From: Bosea sp. Tri-49
GTDB lineage: Bacteria; Pseudomonadota; Alphaproteobacteria; Rhizobiales; Beijerinckiaceae
Assembly: GCF_003952665.1 (NCBI RefSeq)
Contig: NZ_CP017946.1
Span: 4,028,501-4,092,500 of the forward strand
Length of the DNA: 64,000 bases
Direction: 5' to 3'
Shown here piece after piece: positions 36,084-46,016 of this stretch. How positions within the stretch are numbered: the stretch's first letter is position 1; the number at the start of each line of letters is the position of its first letter. The position numbers were made by a program, and so were the translations under genes. The notes under the pieces are model-generated. The model did no database searches and had not been told where the DNA came from. It worked only from the letters and a program-made list of their open reading frames with translations.

Positions 36084-36848
36084 ATGACGAGCACCACCTT
36101 GAAGGCGTCGATGCGGACTTTGGGGCCTGAGGAGGTCGCCGATGTTCTCGCCCGTGTGGCGCAGACCCGTCCACGGGTGCAATGCCTCACCAACACCGTG
36201 GCGCAGAACATCACCGCCAATATGCTGCTGGCCTTCGGCGCGATCCCCTCGATGGCGATCCATGTCGACGAGGTCGCGGCGATGGCGGAGGGCGCCGGCG
36301 CGATCCTGATCAATATCGGCACGATCAATGCTGAGAGCGAGCTCGCCATCCCCAAGCTGCTCGAAGTGGCGCGCGATCGCGGCAAGCCTGTCGTCTTCGA
36401 CCCGGTCTTCGTCGAGCTCTCACCGCTGCGCCGACATATCGCCGGACAGGTGCTGCGCCTGCCGGACATTCTCGTGCGCGGCAACGCCACCGAGATGGCG
36501 GCGCTTTCCTTCGATCTCGCGGCTGCGGAGGGCGTCACCCGGGTCACCACCGGCAAGGTCGACCGCATCGAGAGCGGCACGGCGAACTTCTCCGTCGCGC
36601 ATGGCCACCCGCTGATGACGAAGGTCACCGGCATCGGCTGCGCCGCCGGCGCGTTGATCGCGGCCTGCTGTGCCGTCGAGGCCGACAAGGCAGTCGCGGC
36701 GGCGGCGGCCTTGACCGCATATGGCATTGCCGGCGAAATCGCTGCCGAACGTTGCCGCGGGCCGGGCAGCTTCGAAGTCGAGTTGATCGACGCGGTCGCA
36801 GCGATGGATGCGGCGACGCTAGCTGCACGAATGGAAACCGGACGATGA
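36084..36848 (+). CDS. thiM: Hydroxyethylthiazole kinase ThiM
   Basis: A 254-residue ribokinase-fold salvage enzyme that phosphorylates thiazole alcohol. It has QCLTNTVAQNITAN at the substrate site, NIGTIN, VFDPVF and the catalytic GIGCAAGAL loop, in which the usual GTGC is GIGC. It is linked to thiE by ATGA overlap, placing salvage in the same riboswitch-controlled operon as de novo synthesis. Confidence 0.92.
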   Translation: MTSTTLKASMRTLGPEEVADVLARVAQTRPRVQCLTNTVAQNITANMLLAFGAIPSMAIHVDEVAAMAEGAGAILINIGTINAESELAIPKLLEVARDRGKPVVFDPVFVELSPLRRHIAGQVLRLPDILVRGNATEMAALSFDLAAAEGVTRVTTGKVDRIESGTANFSVAHGHPLMTKVTGIGCAAGALIAACCAVEADKAVAAAAALTAYGIAGEIAAERCRGPGSFEVELIDAVAAMDAATLAARMETGR

Positions 36849-37513
36849 GCGTCGACATCACCCTCTACGGCATCGTCGATCCTCAGATCGCCAATGGCCG
36901 TTCCATGGCCGACATGGCGCGCGCGGCGGTCGAGGGCGGCGCGACATTGATCCAGTTGCGCGCCAAGACCGAGACGACGCGCGAAATGGTGCGCGAGGCG
37001 CGCGCCATCCGCTCGGCCCTGCACGGCACCAATGTACCGCTGCTGATCAACGACCGCGTCGACGTCGCACTCGCCTCCGGCGCCGACGGCGTCCATCTCG
37101 GCGCCGACGACATGAAGCTGGTCGATGCCCGCCGCCTGCTCGGGCCGCGCGCCATCATCGGCGCGACGCTGAAGCATGCGGGGGAGCTGCCCGAACTCGC
37201 TTCCGCGAAGATCGACTATGCCTGCATCGGCGGTGTCTTCCCGACAGCGCACAAGGATAATACCGACGCGCCGCTCGGGCTGGACGGGCTTTTGAGCCTA
37301 CGCCAGGCGGCCGCGCGCGTCCTCGGTGCCTTGCCGGTCGGCGCCATCGCCGGCATCACCGCCGCCAATGCGGGCTCGGTCATTGCGGCGGGAGCCGATG
37401 GCGTTGCCGTGATCGGCGCGCTGTTCGGTGGTGACGACATCGCAGCTGCGGCGCGAGACCTCCGGCTTTCGGTCGAGACCGCCCTGTCGCAGCGGGTTGC
37501 CGCGAGCGCCTGA
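36845..37513 (+). CDS. thiE: Thiamin-phosphate synthase ThiE
   Basis: A 222-residue TIM-barrel enzyme joining HMP pyrophosphate and thiazole phosphate. Motifs are LIQLRAKTET, LLINDRVDVALASGADGVHLGADD, and PTAHKDNTDAPLGLDGL in place of the common PTxTK; the phosphate loop is GADGVAVIGALFG. The start overlaps thiM. No thiD is present in the window, so HMP phosphate kinase must be elsewhere. It ends directly against the convergent membrane-protein gene. Confidence 0.9.
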   Translation: MSVDITLYGIVDPQIANGRSMADMARAAVEGGATLIQLRAKTETTREMVREARAIRSALHGTNVPLLINDRVDVALASGADGVHLGADDMKLVDARRLLGPRAIIGATLKHAGELPELASAKIDYACIGGVFPTAHKDNTDAPLGLDGLLSLRQAAARVLGALPVGAIAGITAANAGSVIAAGADGVAVIGALFGGDDIAAAARDLRLSVETALSQRVAASA

Positions 37514-39220
37514 TCAGGGCTTTACGTACAGGTCCCAGCAAGGCGCCAGCGCGACCTTGTTGCGGCCCTCGAGCGCCCGGGCGAAGTGCTTGAGGATCGC
37601 CGCGCGGATCGAGGTCAGCGGACATTTTGGCGCCAGGATCGCATCAGTCTGGCGCAAGCTCTCGATCATTTCCGTATCGAGCTTCGGATTGCTCCGGGTC
37701 GGATCGATGCCGATCGGGAGATGGCGCGGCGGCCGACGGTCGAGGAGGTAATTGAGCACATCGACGAAATCGAGCGTAAAGATGCCGTTGAACATGCGCT
37801 GGTTGGCATGCTCCCAGGCTTCGATTGCGACGATGGCCTGCTCGATCTCGAGCAGCCAGATCGCGTGGTGGTCGATCTCGGAGTAAAGGGTCAGCGAGGG
37901 CTGCTGGCCCGTCGCGGCGAGATCAGCATAGGCCGATTGATGGCTGGCGTAATGCTGCAGCATGATCGGCGCCCGCTCCGCGATATCGGGCTTGACGCTG
38001 ACCCGTCCGAGCTTGCCGACATCGTCGACTTCAAGTGGGAGATAGGTCGGCGCACCGAGCGTGGCGCGGGCGCTGCGTTCGATGAAGTTCACGGCCGAGG
38101 GCGCCGCAATGACGCAGATCAGAAGCAGCACGGCGCGCCGCAGGCTGTCGTTGCGCCGGCGCCAGTCGAGCAGGAGGGCGAGCAGGATCGGCCAGAGCCC
38201 GATGAATTCGAGGCTGCCGGTGTTCTGCGTCTCGAAGAAGGTGAGCGCCAGCAAAGCAATGGCGAGCCAGCCCGCCGGTGAGATCGCGAACTCCCGCAGC
38301 CAGGCCGCCAGGCCCGCCAACCGCGTCCGCCAGGCGGCATAGGCGAGCAGGCAGATGAGGACGAGCGTTGGCCCGATCACCTCGAACTTGAATGAGGCGA
38401 CCGTCAGGAAGCGCGGCAGCAGTGCGTCGGTGTTGAGCTTGAGCAGGGTCAGGATGTCGTCGATATAGGCTCGGGTCAGCCCGCCGGTCGCAAGATCGAT
38501 GAAAGCGAGGGCCCCGATCGTTGCGGCGGCGGCAAGGCAGGCATCGCGAAGGCGCATCCGCCCGGTCAGGACGGCATAGCCGACAAACATCGCCCCGGCG
38601 ACGGCGCCGGTGACCTTGACCAGGAACAGCGTCAGCATCAGCGCCGCGACGAGCCAGATCGTCAGCGACCGATTGCGCGCGAACATCAGCACGGCGACGA
38701 GGACATAGAGCAGCAGCGCGACATGCCGGTTGTAATGGCCGTAGCCGTCGAAGCCCGGCAGCGGATAGACCTCGTGCAGGTTGATCGGCAGCGAGGCGAA
38801 AAGCAGGAAGGGCAGCAGCAGCGCCAGCGCGAGCCCGCGTGAGGATCGTGCGACATGGAAGACGAGGATCGCCAGCAGCGGCAGCGTGATCGGCAGCAGA
38901 CCCCAGTTCGCGGTCAGCAACGGATGGGCGTTCGGGAACAGCCGGTCGAGACCCGCGACGAGATAATAGCCGAGCGGGCCGACCGGGGCGAAGAAGTCGA
39001 TGTTGGGGACTTGGCCCTCGCGAATGCGCTGGGCGGCGTCGAAATAGACCGCCGTGTCCCAGTAATACGACCCGAGCGGCAGGCGCAGCGGCAGCAGGAG
39101 GCCGACGAAGACGAAGGCAACGAAGGCCGCGAGCCAGATCGCGGGACTGGCCCAAAGGCGCGTGGCGACGAGCGCCTTCGCGGCTCCCGTGGCGACCGGC
39201 TGGTCCGTACTCGCGCTCAT
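37514..39220 (-). CDS. GT-C-like multi-spanning membrane protein
   Basis: A 568-residue inner-membrane protein with about ten hydrophobic helices, then a soluble C-terminal domain of about 150 residues. The first periplasmic loop (SYYWDTAVYFDAAQRIREGQVPNIDFFAPVGPLGYYLVAG) resembles the acidic catalytic loop of family-39/ArnT glycosyltransferases, which use polyprenyl-linked sugars. The acceptor is unknown. ATG 39220 follows GGAACGACC; the longer frame to 39340 overlaps the divergent promoter region. It is convergent with thiE, the stop codons directly abutting. Confidence 0.6.
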   Translation of the reverse strand: MSASTDQPVATGAAKALVATRLWASPAIWLAAFVAFVFVGLLLPLRLPLGSYYWDTAVYFDAAQRIREGQVPNIDFFAPVGPLGYYLVAGLDRLFPNAHPLLTANWGLLPITLPLLAILVFHVARSSRGLALALLLPFLLFASLPINLHEVYPLPGFDGYGHYNRHVALLLYVLVAVLMFARNRSLTIWLVAALMLTLFLVKVTGAVAGAMFVGYAVLTGRMRLRDACLAAAATIGALAFIDLATGGLTRAYIDDILTLLKLNTDALLPRFLTVASFKFEVIGPTLVLICLLAYAAWRTRLAGLAAWLREFAISPAGWLAIALLALTFFETQNTGSLEFIGLWPILLALLLDWRRRNDSLRRAVLLLICVIAAPSAVNFIERSARATLGAPTYLPLEVDDVGKLGRVSVKPDIAERAPIMLQHYASHQSAYADLAATGQQPSLTLYSEIDHHAIWLLEIEQAIVAIEAWEHANQRMFNGIFTLDFVDVLNYLLDRRPPRHLPIGIDPTRSNPKLDTEMIESLRQTDAILAPKCPLTSIRAAILKHFARALEGRNKVALAPCWDLYVKP

Positions 39221-39343
39221 GGTCGTTCCACCGTCACGCACGGCAAGGTAGCGACAAAATCTTACCACGCTCCTTCCCGACAAGATGAAAAGCGGGTTTA
39301 CCTCCAACAGGCTGGCTGTTTCCGGGGTTTGCGAGGTCATTCG

Positions 39344-39739
39344 GTGGCAAGACAGTTCGCACGCTCGCCGCTACTCCGGACCATGCTCCTTGGCTTTGCC
39401 TTGGTGTTGGCCGTAACGACTCCCGTCGTGGCGCAGGACCGCGCCTTTGCGGATGCCGTTCGCTACGTGCACGACAAGGTCACCGCGTGCTGGAACGTTC
39501 CGCCGGCAGCAGCGCCGACGGGCACGATCGTGCGTATTCGGTTCGAGCTCGACCGCGATGGTGGGTTGATTGGTGCGCCGGTCGTACTCGATCAGCCCTT
39601 GAAGGCGGGTGTGGCGCTTCTGGCCGAGAGCGCAAGGCGGGCGGTCATCCGCTGCGCGCCCTATGACGGGCTGAAGCGGCACGGTGCGCTCTATCCGCGC
39701 TGGCGCGAGATCGTCCTGAACTTTCGCCAACCGGATTGA
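39344..39739 (+). CDS. TonB/TolA C-terminal-domain-like exported protein
   Basis: A 131-residue protein with an N-terminal signal or anchor (LLGFALVLAVTTPVVAQ) and a domain resembling TonB/TolA C-terminal folds: VTACWNVPPAAAPTGTIVRIRFELDRDGGLIGAPVVL, then AESARRAVIRCAPYDGL. The GTG at 39344 has GAGGT six bases upstream; an ATG at 39383 would cut into the signal. It stands alone and is divergent from the membrane protein. It might contribute to envelope integrity, but without the long TolA helix. Confidence 0.65.
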   Translation: MARQFARSPLLRTMLLGFALVLAVTTPVVAQDRAFADAVRYVHDKVTACWNVPPAAAPTGTIVRIRFELDRDGGLIGAPVVLDQPLKAGVALLAESARRAVIRCAPYDGLKRHGALYPRWREIVLNFRQPD

Positions 39740-39745
39740 GCCGGC

Positions 39746-40768
39746 TCAGGAGCCTGCGATCTCCGCGAAGTGTCTCGGCAGTGTGAAGCCGTGACCGAGC
39801 GGATCGTCGGCCTCGATGACGAAGTTTCCTTCGCCGGAAAGATGACTGCGGCCACCGACCTCGACCTTAACCGCACCCGCGGCCGGAAAGTCGACTGGGC
39901 CGATCACCCTTCCGGTGAAGGTGCCGCCGGTGATGCTGCGGATCCTGCGGCTCTGGCCGGCAGGGATCAGCCCCTTGGCATGATCGAGCGCCATCCGGGC
40001 GGTGACGCCCGATCCGGTCGGCGAACGATCGATCTGGCGCTCGGCGAAGACGCAGAGATTGAAGCTGTCCTGATCCGGCCCGGCCTCGTCGGTGACGATC
40101 GTGCCATAGAGGAAGCCGAGATCCGGCTCGGTCGGGTGCGTGATGTTGAGCGTCGCGCGGACCTGGTCGGTCAGCGCGCCTGCCGCCGCGACGATCTCCT
40201 CCACCGGTGTCTGCATCAGGTCGAGCCCGAAGCGAGCGGCCGGCAGGATGCAATAATAGGCGCCGCCATAGGCGATGTCGGTGCTGACATCGCCATAGCC
40301 GGGCACCGGGACAACGAGATCGCGTGCCTCGACGAAGGCCGGCACGCTCTCGAAGCTGACGTCGCCGACCTTGCCATCCTCGACCTCGCAGGCAAGGCGC
40401 AGCAGGCCGCAGGGAGCCTCGATGGCAAAGCGGGTCACCGGTTCGACGGCCTTCACCAATCCCTGCTCGATCACATAGCGGCCAAGCGCGATGGTCGCGT
40501 GGCCGCACATGGTCGAATAGCCCTCGTTGTGCGTGAACAGCACGCCGAAGGCCGCTTCCGGATGGCTCGCCGCGACCGGGATGACGCCATACATGCCGTC
40601 ATGTCCGCGCGGCTCCAGCATCATTGCGCGACGCAAATGATCGTAGCGCTCGCGGGCCTGCCGGCGCTTGTCGAGGATCGCCGCGCCAGTGAGCGTGGGA
40701 TACCCACCGGTGACGATACGCACCGGCTCACCGCAGGTGTGGTAGTCGATGTAGGCGAGCCGCGTCAC
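39746..40768 (-). CDS. trans-3-Hydroxy-L-proline dehydratase (proline racemase family)
   Basis: A 340-residue proline-racemase-fold enzyme. The first catalytic Cys is present in MCGHATIAL (Cys88), but the second is Thr in RSPTGSGVTARMA (Thr251). The Cys/Thr pair marks trans-3-hydroxy-L-proline dehydratases, which make a pyrroline-2-carboxylate, rather than Cys/Cys racemases or epimerases. The GTG start overlaps the upstream FAH-family stop by four bases (GTGA), which decides it over an ATG at 40831. Confidence 0.8.
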   Translation of the reverse strand: MTRLAYIDYHTCGEPVRIVTGGYPTLTGAAILDKRRQARERYDHLRRAMMLEPRGHDGMYGVIPVAASHPEAAFGVLFTHNEGYSTMCGHATIALGRYVIEQGLVKAVEPVTRFAIEAPCGLLRLACEVEDGKVGDVSFESVPAFVEARDLVVPVPGYGDVSTDIAYGGAYYCILPAARFGLDLMQTPVEEIVAAAGALTDQVRATLNITHPTEPDLGFLYGTIVTDEAGPDQDSFNLCVFAERQIDRSPTGSGVTARMALDHAKGLIPAGQSRRIRSITGGTFTGRVIGPVDFPAAGAVKVEVGGRSHLSGEGNFVIEADDPLGHGFTLPRHFAEIAGS

Positions 40769-41943
40769 AGCAGCCCGCGCTTGGCGAGGTTGCGCATCAG
40801 ATGCGAGGCGCCGAAGCGCCAGGGCTCGCACTCGTCGGTGCGGCGCATCCGGTTCACCAGCGCGCCGAGCTCGGGGGCAGCGATCGTGACGATGTCGCCG
40901 TATTTGTGGGTGAAGCCACCGCCAACCGAGTCGCGATCCTTGATCGGCGCGAACATGGTGCCGAGATAGAGCACCGCCCCGTCCGGATATTGGTGGTGCG
41001 GGCCGAGCATCTGCGCGGCGAGATCGGCCGGGTCGCGGCTGATCATGGCGATCGAGGACGAGCCTTCCAGCGTGAAGCCATCCTCGCCCTCGACGGTGAG
41101 GCTCACTGTCGTCCTGCGGACATGGTCGAGCGAGAAGTCGCCGTCGAAGAAGCGGATAAACGGGCCGATCGCGGCGGCCGCATTGTTGTCCTTGGCCTTG
41201 CCCAGAAGCAGCGCCGAGCGGCCCTCGAAATCGCGCAGATTGACGTCGTTGCCGAGGCTGGCGCCGACAATACGGCCATCCGAGGCGACGACGAGCACGA
41301 TCTCCGGCTCGGGATTGTTCCAGCTCGAACCCGGATGCAGGCCGGCATCGGCGCCGGTGCCGACCGCCGACATCGGCGGCGCCTTGGTGAAGATCTCGGC
41401 GTCCGGCCCGATGCCGACCTCGAGATACTGGCTCCAGCTGTTCTGGGCGATCAGCACCTCCTTCAGCTTCATCGCTTCGGGCGAGCCGGGCTTGAGCTTG
41501 GAGAGATCGTCGCCGATGAGCTTGCCGATCTCGGCACGGATCTCGGCGGCGGCCGCCGGGTTGCCGCGGGCCTTCTCCTCGATGACGCGCTCGAGCATCG
41601 AGACGGCGAAGGTGACGCCGGCGGCCTTGACCGCCTGCAGGTCGACCGGAGCGAGCAGCCAGGGCTTGCCGTCATTGCGGGCGGTCACCGAACTGTTGGC
41701 GAGAAGATCGGCAAGCGAGCCCAAGCTTTCGCCGTCTGCTGCGCGCAAAGCTACTGCCGGATCGGCCGTCTCGCAGAGATCGCGCATGGTTGGGAAGGTC
41801 GCGGTGACGTCGATGACCTCGTCGCCCTTCAGCTTAACCACCGACGGCCCGGCGAGATCCGGCCGCCAGATCCGGCCCGCCAGCGCGGCGCGGCCGGCAT
41901 CGGCCGGCAATGTGTTGGCGGGCGTGAGCGAGAGCGAGGGCAT
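40765..41943 (-). CDS. Fumarylacetoacetate-hydrolase-family protein
   Basis: A 392-residue protein whose C-terminal two thirds carry the FAH metal-binding pattern (SSWNNPEPEIVLVVASDGRIVG, LGNDVNLRDFEGRSALLLGKAKDNN, and the later PHHQYPDGAVLYLGTMFAP). Relatives dehydrate or cleave 2-keto-3-deoxy sugar acids and related keto acids. Coupling to a 3-hydroxyproline dehydratase suggests a hydroxyproline or sugar-acid catabolic pair. Its promoter region lies in the gap shared with the ugp operon. Confidence 0.7.
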   Translation of the reverse strand: MPSLSLTPANTLPADAGRAALAGRIWRPDLAGPSVVKLKGDEVIDVTATFPTMRDLCETADPAVALRAADGESLGSLADLLANSSVTARNDGKPWLLAPVDLQAVKAAGVTFAVSMLERVIEEKARGNPAAAAEIRAEIGKLIGDDLSKLKPGSPEAMKLKEVLIAQNSWSQYLEVGIGPDAEIFTKAPPMSAVGTGADAGLHPGSSWNNPEPEIVLVVASDGRIVGASLGNDVNLRDFEGRSALLLGKAKDNNAAAAIGPFIRFFDGDFSLDHVRRTTVSLTVEGEDGFTLEGSSSIAMISRDPADLAAQMLGPHHQYPDGAVLYLGTMFAPIKDRDSVGGGFTHKYGDIVTIAAPELGALVNRMRRTDECEPWRFGASHLMRNLAKRGLL

Positions 41944-42044
41944 GGCTGATCCGACTGTGTGCAGTGTACAGAAAGGGCGGGAAGAACAGCCGCTTCCGCG
42001 GAAAATCGCAAGTGCGCGGATGCGCGTCCACAGCGGGGCGGAAA

Positions 42045-42073
42045 TGTCATCGTTTTGTCATTGAACTGTCGCC
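42045..42073 (+). promoter_or_regulatory. Pho box upstream of the ugp operon
   Basis: Three direct repeats, TGTCATC (42045), TGTCATT (42056) and TGTCGCC (42067), are spaced exactly 11 bases apart with AT-rich spacers GTTT and GAAC. This is the PhoB-binding pattern of phosphate-starvation promoters. ugp is a classical Pho-regulon operon. The box ends 72 bases before the ugpB ATG. Confidence 0.85.
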
Positions 42074-42145
42074 CCGGCTTCATGCTAGCTTGCGCACCAA
42101 CGACAAGAACGCCCGCGCATATCGGGGGCTTAGAGGGAGCTGATC

Positions 42146-43462
42146 ATGACCTTCAAATTGAAGACCCTGACCGCGGTCGGCGCGTTCGCGCTCGCCGCTG
42201 CTTCGCCGGCTCTGGCGCAGACCGAAATCCAGTGGTGGCACGCCATGACCGGCGCCAACAACGACGTCGTCGTCAAGCTGGCCGAGGAGTTCAACGCCTC
42301 GCAGAAGGACTACAAGGTCGTCGTCGCCTATAAGGGTTCCTACCCCGACACGCTGAACGCCGGCATCGCCGCCTTCCGTGCCGGTAATGCGCCGCACATC
42401 ATGCAGGTCTTCGAAGTCGGCACCGCGACGATGATGTCGGCTAAGGGTGCGATCAAGCCTGTCGCCGACGTGATGAAGGACGCCGGCGAAAGCTTCGACC
42501 CGAAGAGCTATCTGCCAGCGATCACCGGCTACTATTCGACGACGAAGGGCGAGATGCTCTCCTTCCCGTTCAACTCGTCCTCGATGGTGATGTGGTACAA
42601 CAAGGACGCGCTGAAGAAGGCCGGCCTGCCGGAAGCCCCGCCGAAGACCTGGCCGGAAGTCTTCGAGGCCGCCAAGAAGCTGAAGGCCGCCGGCTTCGAC
42701 AAGTGCGGCTTCTCGACCGCCTGGACGACCTGGGCGAACATCGAGCAGCTCGGCGCCTGGCACAACGTGCCGGTCGGCACCAAGGCCAACGGCTTCGACG
42801 GCTTCGACACCGAGTTCCGCATCAATAGCGATCTCTTCGTCAAGCACCTGACCAATCTCGCCAACCTGCAGAAGGAAGGCGTGTTCTCCTATTCCGGCCG
42901 CACCAACACCGGCGAGGGCCGCTTCACGTCGGGCGAATGCCCGCTCTTCCTGACCTCCTCGGCCTTCTTCGGCAACGTCAAGGCCAACGCCAAGTTCGAC
43001 TGGTCGAACGCGCCGATGCCCTATTATCCGGATGTCGCCGGCGCGCCGCAGAACTCGATCATCGGCGGCGCCTCGCTCTGGGTCATGGGCGGCAAGAAGG
43101 CCGACGAGTACAAGGGCGTCGCCAAGTTCTTCACCTTCCTCTCGGATGTCGACCGGCAGGTGAAGCTGCACACCGAGTCGGGCTATCTGCCGATCACCAA
43201 GGCGGCCTATGAGAAGGTCAAGGCTTCGGGCTTCTACAAGCAGAACCCCTATCTCGAGACCCCGCTGCTCGAGCTCAACAACAAGGAGCCGACCGATAAC
43301 TCGCGCGGCGTCCGCTTCGGCGGCCTGGTCCAGATCCGCGACATCTGGTCGGAGGAGATCGAGGCTGCGCTGAACGGCCAGAAGACGCCGAAGGCGGCGC
43401 TCGACGCGGCCAATGACCGCGGCAACCAGGCGCTGCGCCAGTTCGAGCGCACCGCCAAGTAA
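42146..43462 (+). CDS. ugpB: sn-Glycerol-3-phosphate-binding protein UgpB
   Basis: A 438-residue family-1 periplasmic binding protein with signal peptide (AAASPALAQ). The conserved start [16 protein letters not shown], and later [21 protein letters not shown] and [18 protein letters not shown], match UgpB. It captures glycerol-3-phosphate and glycerophosphodiesters for uptake as phosphorus source. AGAGGGAGCTGATC precedes the ATG. A hairpin terminator follows, as usual for highly made binding proteins. Confidence 0.92.
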   Translation: MTFKLKTLTAVGAFALAAASPALAQTEIQWWHAMTGANNDVVVKLAEEFNASQKDYKVVVAYKGSYPDTLNAGIAAFRAGNAPHIMQVFEVGTATMMSAKGAIKPVADVMKDAGESFDPKSYLPAITGYYSTTKGEMLSFPFNSSSMVMWYNKDALKKAGLPEAPPKTWPEVFEAAKKLKAAGFDKCGFSTAWTTWANIEQLGAWHNVPVGTKANGFDGFDTEFRINSDLFVKHLTNLANLQKEGVFSYSGRTNTGEGRFTSGECPLFLTSSAFFGNVKANAKFDWSNAPMPYYPDVAGAPQNSIIGGASLWVMGGKKADEYKGVAKFFTFLSDVDRQVKLHTESGYLPITKAAYEKVKASGFYKQNPYLETPLLELNNKEPTDNSRGVRFGGLVQIRDIWSEEIEAALNGQKTPKAALDAANDRGNQALRQFERTAK

Positions 43463-43475
43463 AGAGACGATCGAG

Positions 43476-43506
43476 GGCCGGGACGTTTCGTCCCGGCCTT
43501 TCTTTC
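43476..43506 (+). terminator. Leaky intercistronic terminator after ugpB
   Basis: GGCCGGGACG (43476-43485) pairs perfectly with CGTCCCGGCC (43489-43498), followed by TTTCTTTCC. Its position, before ugpA, fits partial termination that keeps ugpB mRNA in excess. Confidence 0.8.
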
Positions 43507-43521
43507 CCGCCGGGCTGGCCG

Positions 43522-44403
43522 ATGCAGAAATATGCTCACTTCAAGGGGCTGACGATCCCGCTGCTGCTGCTCCTGCCGCAGCTTGCGATCACGGTCGTCT
43601 TCTTCTACTGGCCGGCGAGCCAGGCCGTCTGGCAGAGCTTCCTGCTGCAGGACGCCTTCGGCATCTCGACCGAGTTCGTCTGGTTCGAGAACTATCGCGA
43701 CCTGTTCTCGAAGCCGGAATATTACAAGGCGCTGATCAACACCGGCATCTTCTCGGTCTTCGTCGCGCTGCTCTCGCTCTCGCTGGCGCTGCTCTTTGCG
43801 GTGATGGCCGACCGGCAGATCCGCGGCGCCGAGATCTACAAGACGCTGCTGATCTGGCCTTATGCGGTCGCGCCCGCCATCGCCGGGGTGCTCTGGATCT
43901 TCATGTTCGATCCCTCGCTCGGCATGCTGGCACGCGGGCTGCAATCGCTCGGCGTCGCCTGGAACCCACGCCTCAACGGCAATGACGCGATGACGCTGGT
44001 CATCCTTGCCGCGACCTGGAAGCAGATCTCCTACAATTTCCTGTTCTTCCTCGCCGGCCTGCAGTCGATCCCGAAGAGCGTGATCGAGGCGGCGGTGATC
44101 GATGGCGCCCGGCCGATGCGGCGCTTCTGGACCATCGTCTTCCCGCTGCTCTCTCCGACGACCTTCTTCCTGCTCGTCGTCAACCTCGTCTATGTCTTCT
44201 TCGACACCTTCGGCATCATCGACACCATCAGCGGCGGCGGGCCTTCGGGCGCGACCGAGACGCTGGTCTACAAGGTTTATTCCGACGGCAAGGGCGGCAC
44301 CAATCTCGGCGGCTCGGCGGCGCAATCGGTGATCCTGCTGATCATGGTGATCGGCATGACCGCCTTCCAGTTCCGCTTCATCGAGCGGAAGGTGAACTAC
44401 TGA
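43522..44403 (+). CDS. ugpA: Glycerol-3-phosphate ABC importer permease UgpA
   Basis: A 293-residue permease with six membrane segments, N-terminal [27 protein letters not shown] and the EAA loop [27 protein letters not shown]. Length is normal. The stop shares one base with the start of the next gene (TGATG). Confidence 0.92.
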   Translation: MQKYAHFKGLTIPLLLLLPQLAITVVFFYWPASQAVWQSFLLQDAFGISTEFVWFENYRDLFSKPEYYKALINTGIFSVFVALLSLSLALLFAVMADRQIRGAEIYKTLLIWPYAVAPAIAGVLWIFMFDPSLGMLARGLQSLGVAWNPRLNGNDAMTLVILAATWKQISYNFLFFLAGLQSIPKSVIEAAVIDGARPMRRFWTIVFPLLSPTTFFLLVVNLVYVFFDTFGIIDTISGGGPSGATETLVYKVYSDGKGGTNLGGSAAQSVILLIMVIGMTAFQFRFIERKVNY

Positions 44404-45161
44404 TGGGCTCCGTACTCTGGCAGGAGCTCACCGCCGAGGAGTTGCGCGAGAAGGCGGCGAAAGATGCCGTCGTCGTGCTGCCGGTCGCCTCGATGGAGCA
44501 GCACGGCCCGCATCTGCCGGTTGGCGTCGACACCATCCTGTGCGGCGGCGTCTGCAAGCTGGCAGCCGAGCGCGCCGACGATGTCGAGGTCGTCGTCGCG
44601 CCGACCTTGTGGTGCGGCATGGCCGAGCACCATATGGCCTTCGGCGGCACCTTCACCTTCGACATCCCGACCTATCGCGCCGTCCTCCTCGCTTTGCTGA
44701 AGAGCATCGAGCGCCACGGCTTCCACCGCGTGGTTATCGTCAACGGCCATGGCGGCAACATCGCCGCGCTCGCCGCCTTCCTGCCGGACTTTGCCCGCGA
44801 GACCTCGCTCTCGATCCGCGCCACCACCTATTTCCTGCTGGCGCAGGAGGCGATGGCGCCCTTCATGGACGACCAGGTCAGCGTGCTGCATGCCTGCGAG
44901 GTCGAGACCTCGATGATGATGGTGCTGGCGCCGGAGACTGTCCGCAGCGAGCGACTCGCCGAGGCGTTCGGCATGCTGGATGCCGACCTGACGGCGCTGA
45001 CCCGCCCGACCGTCGGCCGTTACCAGCCCTTCCGCGAGATGACGCAGACCGGCGTGATCGGCGATGCCCGCAAGGCGACGCCGGCGAAGGGCACCGCCTT
45101 CCTCGACGCGGCGGCGGATGCGCTGGCGAAGCTTTTGAATGACCGCGGAGGACAGGGCTGA
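44403..45161 (+). CDS. Creatininase-family hydrolase inside the ugp operon (second copy)
   Basis: A 252-residue metal-dependent amidohydrolase. It has the ligand motif ASMEQHGPHLPVGVDT (Glu, His, His, Asp) and VNGHGGN, followed by CEVETSMMMVLAPE. It lies between ugpA and ugpE with one-base overlaps on both sides, so it is an integral operon member and should be induced with the Pho regulon. Classical ugp operons carry ugpQ, a glycerophosphodiesterase, not this enzyme. It shares the VNGHGGN and EQH motifs with the copy at 22.7 kb but is otherwise diverged. Substrate unknown. Confidence 0.8.
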   Translation: MGSVLWQELTAEELREKAAKDAVVVLPVASMEQHGPHLPVGVDTILCGGVCKLAAERADDVEVVVAPTLWCGMAEHHMAFGGTFTFDIPTYRAVLLALLKSIERHGFHRVVIVNGHGGNIAALAAFLPDFARETSLSIRATTYFLLAQEAMAPFMDDQVSVLHACEVETSMMMVLAPETVRSERLAEAFGMLDADLTALTRPTVGRYQPFREMTQTGVIGDARKATPAKGTAFLDAAADALAKLLNDRGGQG

Positions 45162-46009
45162 TGGTCGAGGACCGCCGTCTTGGCGACGCGATCGCCTATG
45201 TGATCCTGACGATCGGCGTGCTCATCTGCGCCTTTCCGGTCTGGCTGACCTTCGTCGCCTCGACCTGGGACAACGCCACCATCATCAACGGGCAATTGCC
45301 GCTCTATCCCGGCCCGCACTTCTTCGAGAACTACTACCGCATCCTCTTCGTCGGCACCTCCGGCTCGACCCGCGAACCGGTGGCGAGCATGATGTTCAAC
45401 TCCTTCGTGATGGCGATGACGATCGCGCTCGGCAAGATCTTCATCTCGGTGCTCTCGGCCTACGCCATCGTCTATTACCGCTTCCCGTTCCGGATGGCGG
45501 CGTTCTGGATCATCTTCGTCACGCTGATGCTGCCGGTCGAGGTTCGCATCTTCCCGACCTTCAAGGTCGTCTCCGATCTCGGCATGCTCGACAGCTATCA
45601 GGGCCTCGCCGTGCCGCTGATCGCTTCAGCCACCGGCACGCTGCTGTTCCGGCAGTTCTTCATGACCATCCCGGACGAGCTGCTGGAGGCGTCGAAGATC
45701 GATGGCGCCGGCCCGTTCAAGTTCTTCAAGGACACGGTGCTGCCGCTGTCGCTGACCACGATCGCGGCGCTGTTCGTCATCCAGTTCATCTATGGCTGGA
45801 ACCAGTATCTCTGGCCGCTGCTGATCACGACCAAGGACTCGATGCAGACCATCGTGATCGGCATCCGCAAGATGATCACCACCTCCGACGCCCTGACCGA
45901 ATGGCAGATGGCCATGGCGACCGCCATGCTCGCCATGTTGCCGCCGGTCCTCGTCGTCATCGCCATGCAGAGGCTCTTCGTGAAGGGCCTCGTCGAGACA
46001 GAGAAGTAG
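45161..46009 (+). CDS. ugpE: Glycerol-3-phosphate ABC importer permease UgpE
   Basis: A 282-residue partner permease with N-terminal [25 protein letters not shown], UgpE-typical [16 protein letters not shown] and the EAA loop [26 protein letters not shown]. The start overlaps the creatininase-family stop by one base. Confidence 0.92.
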   Translation: MVEDRRLGDAIAYVILTIGVLICAFPVWLTFVASTWDNATIINGQLPLYPGPHFFENYYRILFVGTSGSTREPVASMMFNSFVMAMTIALGKIFISVLSAYAIVYYRFPFRMAAFWIIFVTLMLPVEVRIFPTFKVVSDLGMLDSYQGLAVPLIASATGTLLFRQFFMTIPDELLEASKIDGAGPFKFFKDTVLPLSLTTIAALFVIQFIYGWNQYLWPLLITTKDSMQTIVIGIRKMITTSDALTEWQMAMATAMLAMLPPVLVVIAMQRLFVKGLVETEK

Positions 46010-46016
46010 CCCGCTT

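Noticed and set aside
34880-37252. 790-codon minus-strand open frame
   Set aside because: Antisense across thiG, thiF, thiM and thiE, which all show family motifs. No ribosome site or known domain.
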